From positions 7,947,001-8,011,000 of the forward strand of contig NC_090132.1 of NCBI RefSeq assembly GCF_040581485.1: a DNA stretch of 64,000 nucleotides, in the 5' to 3' direction. The notes beneath the pieces are model-generated. The model made no database searches. It was not told the origin of the DNA and saw only the letters and a program-made list of their open reading frames with translations. Source of the stretch: Linepithema humile (lineage: Eukaryota > Arthropoda > Insecta > Hymenoptera > Formicidae). The position numbers and the translations under genes were made by a program. This document shows, one piece after another, positions 13,271-24,583 of the stretch; within the stretch, counting starts at the first letter, position 1, and each line of letters begins with the position of its first letter.

Positions 13271-14780
13271 CCTTTTTTAATAATTTAAGTAGAACCGATA
13301 TGTATGATAATTCTGATTCATTCTTATAATAGCGATAAATGAATACAAGAAAAAGATGCGAAAAAGTTGGCATTATGATTATATAGACTGTTATATTGAA
13401 AAAAAATGTAGATAACTAGTTTAAAAGTCTAAAAAAGCAATCAATCATTTCCTTATCAACCGATATTAAAAACGGACTTTTTAAATTAATTTTAAGTTAA
13501 TTAATTTTCAGATAATTAGATGTTAACATAGTTGAAAGATTTGCATGTATAATGCAGAATGTAAGATCAGTTTTGTAATTTTTTCAAAAAATCTTTCTTT
13601 TCACTGAATCACAATTCGTGATAAATGAAAAAATTAATTAATGATGCATGATAATTCTTATTTTTTTCCAGCAAATTAATTTAGAATAGTGATAGTAATA
13701 ATTATGTCAAAATAACAATTATGTGATAAACCAATGCATTTTCTATTAAGAAAAATTACACTTTAAGCATACAAAGTTTATCAACAAAATGAGGGTATAG
13801 AATGAGCTGTCTATCGTAAGAAATGCCGGAATTCAGGTTGTAAGTTTTACTCGCCCTCCGCACCTTACTACCTTCGCGTGCGATATTCCCGGTACACCTT
13901 CTATCACGATATTCGCCCCCGACGTAAGCCGCTCCCTCTCGCAAGCCGCGTCACCTCTCACCCCAATGCCGCGCCACCATTCCCACATAGAAATGCCGCC
14001 GCGATATCCCAACCGGGACGAGTTCAGTGGTTTCCAAAAGTCGACGAGTTGACGATTCGACGACGGCCGAATCGCGCCAGTTCCTGCAATGCTTGGCGAA
14101 AGCAACGACAAGAGAATAAAGAGAAAAAAGGAAGGAACAGAGAAAAAGAGAGTCAAGGGAAAAAACGCGAATGGGATGTTTTTAATGGAATTACTTTTGA
14201 CAGCTTCAAAGTTGCGCGTACAACTTTATGGATTAAAAAAGACAATTACCTAAATTACACTTCAACATGTCACATTAGATTTATATCATAAATTCACGAA
14301 AGAAACAACGAGTCTGCAGATAACAAGTGTGGCACAGAAATGCTCTGCCGTCGGATGAATAAAATTTATAATGTGTTAATGAAGAAAAATAAAAGTACAA
14401 CATATTAAAAAAGTTTGTTGCCTGAGAAATTGTCATTATCGTAATACACATTAATTTATAAGAAATAAAGCAGAGAAAATTTTGTTGAAATAAATAGAAA
14501 ATTTCTATTTTGCTGAATCTGAAATAATATTATTAAAAAGTAATATTTATGAAAGAGGATGAGAAAAATGATTTTTAGATGAAATGAAAGTAATACAATT
14601 GAATATTTGAAGACATAATGATCATGATACTCGATCATCATATCAATATTACAGACTAAATGGAAAGCGAATAATGTGTATTGAAGCAAGAATTCGAAAA
14701 AATGCTGCTTTGAAGAGATCTGGAAGGAAGAAAAAAATAATTTCGAAGAGCAGGATGAAACTAGCGTAAGAAGAAGATAA
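13271..14780. other. Proximal upstream DNA of abd-A
   Basis: AT-rich on both sides of a GC-rich patch at about 13840-14160, which produces overlapping open frames on both strands that I reject as compositional. From about 14690 the + strand becomes purine-rich towards the promoter. Confidence 0.45.
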
Positions 14781-14789
14781 AAAGACTGC

Positions 14790-15500
14790 ATCTAAACGTC
14801 AGAGAAAGAGACAAAACGCGAGAGAAAGAAAAAGACAAGTGGAGAGAAAGAGAGAGATAAGTGGAGTAACATAGAGAAGGATAGAAAATACCGTGTGAGA
14901 CGTTGGAACGTTGCGAAGTATAAGGCAACGTGGCGAGCGCGACTGCACTGGCAAGAGGCGAACGTACGGACCGTCGGACGGACGGAGCACGCCGGGTATA
15001 CGCGAGCGAGCGAGCGAGAGGTGAAGTCTAAGTGAGGGAAGTGAGTGCGGAGTATAGTCGAAAGCGAAGATCGGAGGAAGAGGAGAACCGGAGGAGAGAG
15101 AGACCCATTCATCTTGACGCGCCTAGCATGCCTGTGATTGGTCCACCTTGAGTAAGGCCACGCCACGATTGGACGGTTCTGTTTACCAGCTGGTTCCCCA
15201 GCGCGCTCCTGCCTCGTAGAGGAGAGGGGTGAACAGAACGGAGAGACAAGCGGCGCCATTATTGTAAGGGGTTACATTTAGCTGGCCGTGGGTTGTAGTA
15301 CGCGGCGTTCGGGATAGGGGGCTATAGTACCTTCATGCATGGCCCATAAAGGATTCGTCGACTATCCGAGAAGTACGCAAGAAACGGCTTCTAACACCTG
15401 ACAGGGGCCACGCTCTTCTCGTCTCTCTCCTCGTGCCGTCGCCGGCTACGCCGTCGCCTAATTTTGCAAGCTGGGACCCACGACCGGACCGACCGGGGTG
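14790..15500 (+). promoter_or_regulatory. abd-A: Probable abd-A promoter region (CpG-rich)
   Basis: A CpG-dense block begins here and runs without a break into the abd-A coding exon. It contains GAGA-type purine tracts (14810-14880 and 15080-15105), GCGCCATTATTG at about 15254, and CCATAAAGG at about 15346, which resembles a Hox-type TTTATGG core. No clear TATA box was found and the exact start site cannot be read from sequence. Placement rests on the island being immediately 5' of the first exon. Confidence 0.45.
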
Positions 15501-16094
15501 GGCCTGATTGAAGAAGGACCTACCGAATTACTTTATCGTCGATTCTCATTCTGATACACGGATGGATTTGTAATCGGAAGATGCGATTACGTTGAAGCGC
15601 GCGGAACCAATGCTCCGAATGCGAAGAATCGCGATTGGTGGCTCCTAACTCCGAGATCGAGAGGAGGGACATGTCATTTACCGTCGCGGACAGTCGATGA
15701 TTCGTGGTCAGTCGTCCCCAGTGACCGCATCCCGCCGCGTTTCGGTATTGTTGTTGTGATAATGTGCTGAGTTGCGTAAGTGGCAGTAAAAGTGGACGTT
15801 GATTGCTGATAGGGAAGAAGATAGATAGTGGACGCGGGAAGCGATAAAGCAAATAGAAAAGATTTTCTGCCGAGTAGAGAGAAAGTGTTACGCGTTCTTC
15901 CACAACGACGACGATATTTACGGCTTGAATCGAGAAAACAGTGCGATCACGATCCGTGCGAAGACGGATTATGGCGGTGAGGCAGCAGCCGGTGGACGTG
16001 CCGTCACGGTGTCGGTGTTGAGACACTCGTCCCGGTCATCCGGCCCGGGCGTGTCTTCGGCATCAGCTCCGCATCGGCACCGACACGAGGCGAT
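15500..16094 (+). other. abd-A: Probable abd-A 5' UTR
   Basis: GC-rich leader directly upstream of the start codon, with no strong acceptor AG near the ATG, so it is likely continuous with exon 1. The 5' boundary is unknown. Minus-strand open frames across it are shadows of the composition. Confidence 0.4.
15971..16021 (+). CDS. Short upstream ORF in abd-A leader
   Basis: An ATG at 15971 opens a 16-residue frame (MAVRQQPVDVPSRCRC) that stops at 16019-16021, 73 bases before the abd-A ATG and in a different frame. If the leader is transcribed as drawn, it could lower main-frame initiation. No conservation can be judged here. Confidence 0.25.
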   Translation: MAVRQQPVDVPSRCRC

Positions 16095-16845
16095 ATGAGT
16101 ACGAAATTCATAATTGATAGTATGCTACCTGCTAAGTACCAGCAATTCCACCCGCAACAATTATTCTCAAGCGCAAATCCAGGTACAATTCAGTGCACAA
16201 CGAGTCCGGCTACCGCGAGCCTAGAATCGAGTTTATCCGCGGCTGCAGTAGCGGCCGCGGCGGTCAATTACGCGCAGCAGCACAATTCACCGAGCCCGAC
16301 GGGTTCGAGTCCACAGCACTCAGGAAGCTCCGCTTCGACCTCACCGGCGGCGCGTACCACGTCCAGTATGTATCCCTACGTATCCGCCGCAGCGGCGCAT
16401 CATCATCATCAGCAACAGCAGGCGGTTGCGGCCGCCGCGTTCGGCGCCACGTCTAGCATGGTGCCCGGTTTCGGATCCTCAGCGGCATCCAGCGCTGCCC
16501 TAGCTGCAGCCGCCGCTGTGGATGCCGCGACTGCCGGCGACAAATCCTGCCGTTACACAGCTAGTCTCACCGGTAATGTCGCACCTACATCGGCCGATCC
16601 TATGGTTAACTATACTCTCGGTCATCATCATCAGAACGGTGCTACGCCCGGTAGCCTCGTTTCGTCCGCGTCTGCTTCTTCGGCCGTGTCGGCCGCATCG
16701 GCCTCCATGGCAGCGGCGGCACAATTCTACCACCAAGCGGCTGCAGCATCGGCCGTTGTCGATCCCTTGACATCCTGCCAGCAACCTACCACCGGTCAAC
16801 CCGGAATCTCGGACATACCTCGCTATCCATGGATGTCGATTACAG
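16095..16845 (+). CDS. abd-A: abd-A exon 1: N-terminal region with YPWM
   Basis: Encodes residues 1-250 and the first base of codon 251. The start is the first ATG after an in-frame stop (TGA at 15978) and has G at -3. The protein opens MSTKFIIDSMLPAKYQQF and continues through Ala-rich runs (about 49-57, 98-101, 130-142, 205-209), an HHHHQQQQ run (102-109) and Ser/Thr/Pro-rich low complexity, ending RYPWMSIT. YPWM is the hexapeptide that contacts Extradenticle. The donor is ACAG|GTGAGT at 16846. Open frames in other phases of this GC-rich exon are shadows. Confidence 0.97.
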
Positions 16846-17265
16846 GTGAGTCTTTCTTGCATGTTGTTCATTAACTTGCATCTTGTTTCTATTACATATT
16901 GCTGACCGCTATTGATTGATATGCGCAAAATGCAACGCGGTGACAATCGCAGCTTTGTTGTTACTTCTGCTTTACTCTTATGAATAATAGAAATCATTTT
17001 TCGAATAGACTTATAAAAGAATAAAATTATAGCATCGTAAATCTCTTTTTTTTTTGGTTGCTTGATGCACTTTTTTGGTTGGCGTACATTGCTTTTTTTC
17101 CCAAACATTTTCATATATACTGTCATATTATCAAATAGAAGTGTGCGCGGTATAGTATTTATGAATTAAATTTAATTGCTACATTTTAGTTATATCGAAT
17201 CTTATTGTTAAATATTTATTTTGGTCATATATAATATATATCATTAACTATTCTTATTATTAATC

Positions 17266-17268
<3 letters not shown>

Positions 17269-17309
<41 letters not shown>
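17269..17309. repeat. (AG)n microsatellite, 41 bp
   Basis: Uninterrupted AG dinucleotides in intron 1. GAGAG words are also the core recognised by the GAGA factor. Confidence 0.95.
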
Positions 17310-17311
<2 letters not shown>

Positions 17312-18429
17312 CTTTTGATTAGCGGCATTTAAACGCATTTTTGTATTTTAATAATATGTAGATTGAATATTGCTATATATTTTTGCATAATGATTGGAAA
17401 AAAATGTGTTAATGATTGTAATTTGCATGTAATTTTCAGCATGGTGATGACAGGAAATGCTAAACTATTCTCTATCGCAAGTAATTGTTTAATGTAGAGA
17501 ATGTGTGGAATGAAATATAAATAAGAACAGTTATATTATCATAAAATTATCTTATTAATGATTATATCATTTAATTTATCTAATATGAAATTGTGAATAT
17601 GATAATATTCTTTCGAAACATGGAAATCATGGAAAATTATATATACCTAATCATTGATTAATTATTTTGATTATTGTTATAAATCTGTTAGAAAGATATT
17701 AAAATCGGTAAATGTTGTGCATTTTTAAACATTCTTATATTTTAATTTAAATATAAGTATTATATTTTGTTATTTATATATGGAGAAAATAAAAATGGCA
17801 ATTTTTTTTCTTTAACATCAAACAGATTTGTGCAATATATACTGTACATATACATGCATTGATAAGATTGATAATTAATTTAATATGTCTTGAATAACAT
17901 TTATGATAACAATAAAAATAGTAGTTTAATTTTACATAATTGGTCCATCTTTGCTAATTCACAGTTTAATGTAATTATTCTTAACAATCTCATCTTTTCA
18001 TGCTTAGACGAGAACTGATAATCTCTTCGTATTTATTTCGTACTTATGTTGTGTGCGTATTAGTGGAAATGCAAAAACTAACTCGCCTCAACACAAGTCT
18101 TGTTACTCCTAACAGAAAGAAATCACAATAACACCATTCGAATTTCTACCTTTGATTAATATCCTTGTCAAATTTCGTAAACAAGAGATATTCACATTTA
18201 GGAAAGGAAAAGTTTTCAGATTCTTATGTATATATGCAATTACATTTTTATAAATTATTTGAAAATATTACTTTCAATGCGGAGAGTGAAGTTATCTTTA
18301 CATTTCTAATTTCCATCATTTTAGAATTACACAAATTGTGTAATTTGGAGTAAATTTTCAGTGCCATTATATGAACATAATAGGTAAAAATGTATGAAAC
18401 TCCAAGTTGCTCTGATGTTGTGTATAATA

Positions 18430-18800
18430 TATTGTACATGTGACTTGTCTCGAAGTCTTTGTCTGCCGAGGTGTTAGCTAGGACAATACGCCGACGGCAT
18501 TTATCGTGCATATTTGCGGCGCACGACGCAATGGCTGCGAGCTCGCCTGTTGTTGCCGTGTTTTTCACGCTGACGCGCGAAAATTGCACATTTTTACGGT
18601 AATGCGAAACGGCACGTTTTGCTGCGTTTTTCACGTTTGATATTGTTGTGACATTGTACCAATGGCGTGCGAAATAACTCCAAGAAGTTTGCGTGAAAAG
18701 GGGCCTTGACTTCGCTGAAGAAGTCAGTTAACTTTGGCGCATCGCAGTTCTCTTTGCGCATGTATAGCGTGGCAATTCTACAATCGTGATTTGTTTTATC
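18430..18800. promoter_or_regulatory. GC-richer island in abd-A intron 1
   Basis: About 370 bp of balanced composition with frequent CpG between AT-rich flanks, containing a small hairpin (GACTTC/GAAGTC near 18709). It could be an intronic enhancer. The 110-codon minus frame just downstream (18728-19060) is not supported. Confidence 0.25.
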
Positions 18801-20643
18801 TTCCTAAGTACTTTGTTGAAAACTTCAGACTCGAGGTCCATTGTAACAATCGCTATATTTGTCACATTTAGACATCGTACCAACTTAGTTGAGTTCACAC
18901 GATGAGCAAACGTATTACATTTCAAACGTCTGGCTTTATAAGCTTTATTTATCATGTTATCACATTTTACAACAAAATTTCTCGGAGAGACTGGCTGTAC
19001 GATCGTCTGTGCCAATGCACTCGCGCTAGCACGCGGTAATATAATACAAGGCATACTCACAGCGCAAGGGGATCACGGAATATATTGCGATTAAGTTGTA
19101 ATCTTTGAATATGCAAATTATTTTCCGAAGTCCGCCGTTACATTATCAACACGTAATAATAATACTCAGTGTTAACGTGTTAACTTTCCATTTTGCCAAC
19201 TCGTGAGGTCTCATATTATGGCTGCTGCGGATCACGGCCGCACTTGGGTAATTTCTAATGCGCGTGGCGATAGCGCTGATTAGCGATATAATTCCACATA
19301 TTTTCTTATTTTATAATCGTTACTGTTTTACAATCATTTGCTATGCTTATCTCTGGAAGGAGTAAATGAACGGAACCGGCAATCGTGTATCAAACTATGC
19401 TACATTAACTCTTTACTTCTACGTGGACATTATATGAACAGTTAAATTGCTCTCATAAATAATTTATAGTATGACGATTATCTTGATGTAATTGATCTTA
19501 TCGATCATGATACTTTTGTAAAATAATTTAGGTTTATATTCCGATTATTTCATTGTATCATTCCACTTAATCTTATCCTCATAATTGGTATTTCGCTTGC
19601 AAATGCTTGCATTTTTGCTTGTTATCTAAACTTTTTCTTCTATTACTTGCAACGTCTTTTAATGCTTTCGTGCATGTTCCAAATGACAACCAAACAATCT
19701 GGCAATATTTGCACTTTGCTCTTGTTAATACTTTTAACTTTATTTCTATTTTTACATTTGATATATTTCTACCTTTTCTGAAGCGTTTACGGATTTTCGA
19801 GCACTTTTACTGTCGTATGCTATTCATGCGTCAATAAGTTTCTTATCTGTTTTATGAGTGCGTAAGAATAACTTTATGGGGGGAGGCTTCTGGGTGAGGT
19901 GAATGATTCAGTCGACAATGTAGCGTGACGATTTTAGTTTGCAAAACTATAGTGGGATCACATTCGTGTCAGTAACTCATAAGTTTGTCTTTTTCTCTAG
20001 CAATCAATGTTATTTTGAATATCAATCAATTTATTTAAAGTTCATTTGAAATTTTAATTTAATCATAAATAAAAGAATGCTCATATACACGCGAGACATT
20101 TATTTATTATTTATTTACGTATAAGTTTTTTTAAAGTAATGATGCGGTAAAATGGATAGTCTTTAAACAAATTATTTTATTGCTAAATTAATACGTTTGC
20201 ATAAATATGGCATAAATTAATGGTAAACTAACTTTATTGAATTTATCAATCTTTTAATTTAATTCTTTGAATTTAATTCTTTGCGTACGTTCTCAATCGT
20301 TCGTCTAATGTTTTCTGTTTATTAAAATTGTGAGAGTTGGATGATTTTTTTGATCTTCTTAACTGTATCTTAATATTATGCATTTATGTAAATGCTTAAT
20401 GTTAATGCATGTTACGCTTTGAATCATCTTACGAATTTGTTACGATGCTTGAAACGCTTGAAACTTTACTATCTGTCTTATTATAAGCTTATCTCTAGCA
20501 CGCATAGTTTTATAGTTTTCAGCTGTACTGATTTCCATTATGTATTATCATTTTATTTGATATCAATTAATGGGAAAAAAGATAGATGCTAATTCTCAAG
20601 ATGATTGATATTGTCTCGTTATAGTAAATCTTTATATTTTCAG

Positions 20644-20676
20644 ATTGGATGAGTCCATTTGACAGAGTAGTGTGCG
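20644..20676 (+). CDS. abd-A: abd-A exon 2: 33-nt microexon with TDWM
   Basis: Preceded by TATATTTTCAG and followed by GTGAGTAC. It completes codon 251 (Asp) and encodes WMSPFDRVVC (252-261) plus the first base of Gly262. Together with the end of exon 1 it builds the TDWM motif, a second Extradenticle-contact motif typical of ABD-A. Its length is a multiple of three and both flanking introns are phase 1, so skipping it would keep the reading frame. It is too short to find as an open frame; it was recognised because the peptide matches the conserved ABD-A linker. Confidence 0.95.
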
Positions 20677-20878
20677 GTGAGTACAAATTATCGAATGAGA
20701 ACGAATTATTTATTACACACATATCTATCACATTGTGTATATATTCCATATTTCTGCAACTATTTTAATATTAAAAAAATAAAAATTTTATGTATAAAAA
20801 TATTTTATGTATTAAAATATTTCTTTTTAAATATAGAATATGATAAATGATTTTAATTATTAGAATAGAGATTACCAA

Positions 20879-20900
20879 ATTATATATATATATATATATA
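20879..20900. repeat. (TA)n microsatellite
   Basis: About eleven TA units shortly after exon 2. Confidence 0.9.
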
Positions 20901-23569
20901 AAATATAATCTTTTAGTATACGGCCATTTATGGACTATAATTTGATTATTCATGCTTATATTATTATAAAACATAGATGATTCTCTGAAGAAATTAGGCA
21001 ATCTATTTCGAAACGATTATACATAAGTTTATTTCGATCCTATAAATTATTTTAAATAATTCAATCCTTTCATGTAAGTTATTTTAACGCAACAATATAA
21101 ACATTTCTACATTTTTCGTCATTTATCTTTCTACAAAGAATGTAATGTGCTTATGAAGTTTTTCACACAAGTTCTACAGTTCAGTTTAGAAACAGGAGGA
21201 ATGGCTTTTCCCAAGTACGAAGTTACGCCCCATGTGTTAGCCATATTTCTTTCTTCAGTGCAATATAGAGAAAAGATACTTGTATTTGAATAGGGTACAT
21301 TATAGCCGCACATTATAGTGTTTCTTGTTTCTGAAAACAGCGATTTGTTCTTCGTTTAACATTAACCATACGCAGGTATTACAATCCTTCGGAATTGAAA
21401 ACATAAATATTTTTAAAGAGCTCTTTTCGAGAAATTACGACTGTTGCCGACTAGTCGCGAGTTTAACGAACAAATAATCAATGAATGCAAAAATGATGTA
21501 ACTGCCAGAATATCGAGGTGTCAAGGTCATCGTTTGCAATTTACGTGAATTGTGCTACCAGATTGCACGCGCTAAGTCCTTTACCCTATTCATTTATGTT
21601 AGTTGCGCATGCAAGAAGGACATGTATATGGGCAACTACACCTGTCGTCGCCGTGATAATGTTAGTCGAGAATAATCTCCGTGACTATCTTTTATACGGC
21701 CACTTACGAGCCCACAATAGCGCAGTAAATACCGATTAGATAAAATTAAAACTTCAGCCGGCTTTTATCGCGATGGTTTGTTTACATTCGGGCGGATCAT
21801 AATTTCAAATAGGCATTGGCGATCACAGTACAAAGTGTCCAACGTCAAAGAGAATGCTTAGTCTAGTAGGAAACCACATTCCGATATATTCAAATGAAAT
21901 ATATGTATGCCTGTTTTCATTCGATAAGCGAAACTATGCGTCATTGTACGACTATATTTTCAACTCTTCCTAATCATTGATAATCTGCTTAAAATTTGGA
22001 TTGTACTATTTAGATTACGTTATAATTAAATACCTATAAGCTTTAACGATTCAGAAATTTATTTAATTATATTTTAATTAGCATTTTTTTAATCAAAGTT
22101 AAAAATGTAGAATAACGTGCATTTTTAAGGATGAGACAATAATTTTTGAAAGGTAGACAATATATTGTATCAACTTATATTTCATATAAAAAAATAAAAC
22201 AAAATAAATTTTGAATATATTAATTTCTATGTCTGAATATATCTAAAAATATTTTGAAAATTAATTTCTGAATTCCCCATTTAATTAAATTGAACTGAAA
22301 CAGATGGTTAAGCTTTATTATTATGATGATGTTTTAATACATCGACGAATATCGTCTCTTGCGAAAAAAAGAAGATATTTACTACATAGACGAATTTCGT
22401 GCACGCACAGTTGAAGATATAAATATTTCATCAAGGTTTGATATATAGTGGAATATTTACTGCACTACCGCATTTATCGCGTGTATTTTAAATTCAGCTC
22501 AAGTTCGCGAAACCCCTTTTTTCACTCACAGCTACACTCTCCGTTGTTCCCACTGATTTAATATACGATTAATACGTGAATGCACTAGACGTTGAATCAG
22601 CGAACGGCTCGGACTTGTCCTCGTGAAGGCCGTCTACATATCTCTCATTAAGATTTGTATCGTTTAGAAATGCAGGGTGTTCAACAAATTGCAGAATAAT
22701 CGATGAAGCGATTCTCGTGAAGAAAAGCAAGTAAAAAATACGGAATAAATTTTATATCGGTTACATGGTGTTTTCGAAAAGATTTTAAATACGAAAATAA
22801 GGTAACTCTGACTATGTTTTGACCAGATTGCGTCTGAACAACGAGATGCTTGTGCGATTTTCAAATTTGTTTCGATATCTGTCGTTAATTGTTATCGAAT
22901 TTTCGAAATTATGTAAAATACATTAAGAGTTTGTAACAATAATGCTTCAATCGTATCTAATTTTTACAAAAAATATAGGTACACAAATTTAAATATTTTA
23001 TATAGATACATAAGTGTTGAATCAAATTTAAAATTTATTCTACATTTCTTATTCGTTTCCTTTATTACTAATTGTGCTGTATTTTGCTGAACATTATACC
23101 TATGCACAGTGTTGATTTTAATTCGCGGTTTCTTTTAATGATATGCATACAAATTACGAATGCAGTATAGCAATACATTAAGATAATCTTATCACCACTT
23201 TACTTATTTCGCTTATCACGGGTGAAATAAAAGGGGTTGATGTCTATAATATCTGTGACTGGGACGGATTTGAGAAATTTTTTTAAAAACTATGATTTTC
23301 TTTTTGTTTTCTATTTAGTTTAACAACAAAATGCTAAAAATATGAAAATTTTCGATAATTTCACGCATACTCAGCTGAAATTAAAATTATGCCAACTAAT
23401 GCGGTTCAGGAATATGATAACCAAGTGAAATTGTTAACGAGGGCGACATACGAATTTCTAATCTATCTCTGGTACGCAATTACGCGAACATTCTCTGACA
23501 TTGAGGCCAGCGAACGTCTAGCTGGATTACGGTGTGTACACGGGGACTAGCAGGAGATAATGTATAATT

Positions 23570-24560
23570 TATAATCAGGCCGATCCGCCGACAACGGCGC
23601 ACCACTCCACGGACAGAGTCCACTGCCCCAAAAGCCGCCAACCCCTCATTAGCATTCGATGATGGCTGCCGCGTCCTGCAGCGTCGGTATTATCCCATTT
23701 CATCGCCCCTGCCTCCCCTACCTGGACCTATCTTCTCCCGCCTCCGATCTCGCGGGCTCTCCTCGTCTCTCACACGTAAACGTTTTCCTCCCTCGTCCCG
23801 ACCCTCATCAGCATCCAGCGGCAGGTATCCAGCGGCATTGGCTAGAAAAAGAATAGCCCCCTTTACCCCTCCCTATCGAAATTTTATCCGGAAAATTTCA
23901 TCTGGAGAATTCTGCTTTATACTACGGCCCGATGTTTTCCAGTTTTCTATTTTTCCACCGCCTTTTTCCGGTTCGCCGTTAATATACGTCTCTTGTCAGA
24001 CTCTAAATTCGACGCGAAATGTCGTTGCCGAAAAGATAAGGTTCACATGTAACAAAACGCAACGTTTCCGTACTTCGGGGCGTACGAAATTGCGGGTTGA
24101 TTATAAAGCGGATCGTAAAAGCTAGACCTTTGGGGAACGCGGTCGTTTGAAAAATTGAAAAGGGGGGAGGGGGCAGACAACGATCAAGATTTTTATACTC
24201 GTCGGTACAGTGTGACCGCTTTTGACATCTCCCGAGGGAAGCCACGCTTCCGGAGACAGGTCGGAATCGTGTTGTCACAGAGATTATTGAAACTGCAGTT
24301 TTATGGGCCTTAAAAGCAGTTTAATTGCCGTTATATAAGTGTTTATACGCTGCCAGGTTTGGCCGCCGCCTGCACCACCCCAAACGTTTATTTTATGGTC
24401 ATACGGCGGCGGCGCGTACCCCGTTATGTCGCGTGCCGAAGCCATCACACCAGTCAAATCCTCAGGCCGACCGGTCGATTCCGAATATCGGCGTACATTT
24501 ACGCGACGGCCACCCTGAAGTGTAAGGTATTCGGAATCGTGCAACCGACCTGTGGATTTA
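23570..24560. promoter_or_regulatory. GC-rich island in intron 2
   Basis: A roughly 1-kb island with frequent CpG and open frames of 60-99 codons on both strands, none with a recognisable domain. Its 3' part carries the hairpin at 24432-24583. Candidate enhancer or promoter of an antisense RNA; function is inferred from composition only. Confidence 0.3.
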
Positions 24561-24583
24561 ACCGATGTAACATCTTAGGAAGG
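24432..24583 (-). ncRNA. Candidate structured RNA / pre-miRNA-like hairpin
   Basis: Core arms 24448-24487 and 24528-24567 are 40 nt each with a 40-nt loop. They match in reverse complement at 30 of 40 positions. All seven transition differences become G-U pairs if the minus strand is transcribed and A-C mismatches if the plus strand is. The minus-strand stem also continues outward for about 16 positions with three more G-U pairs, giving roughly 49 paired of 56. The 12 bp nearest the loop are perfect (CGATTCCGAATA). It resembles a long microRNA precursor, but no known microRNA is recognised. Confidence 0.35.

Larger units (their letters stand above)
16846..20643 (+). other. abd-A: abd-A intron 1
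   Basis: Mostly AT-rich, with a pure (AG)n tract at 17269-17309 and a GC-richer island at about 18430-18800 that may be a regulatory element. A TGATTGATAT word near 16911, just after exon 1, resembles an Exd-Hox composite site. Short open frames in it are not supported as coding. Confidence 0.85.

Noticed and set aside
1..15000. Search for the iab-4/iab-8 microRNA hairpin
   Set aside because: Several GTATAC words were inspected (for example near 578, 1427 and 8421), but none sits in a hairpin with the expected mature sequences. The locus is probably further upstream than this window.
14792..15259. 155-codon minus-strand frame in the abd-A promoter region
   Set aside because: Translation of purine-rich promoter DNA on the opposite strand; Ser/Leu/Phe-rich without a domain.
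15520..16026. 168-codon minus-strand frame over the abd-A 5' UTR
   Set aside because: Antisense shadow of a GC-rich leader; no recognisable product.
16500..17126. 208-codon minus-strand frame over abd-A exon 1
   Set aside because: Antisense shadow of the Ala-codon-rich exon that runs on into the intron.
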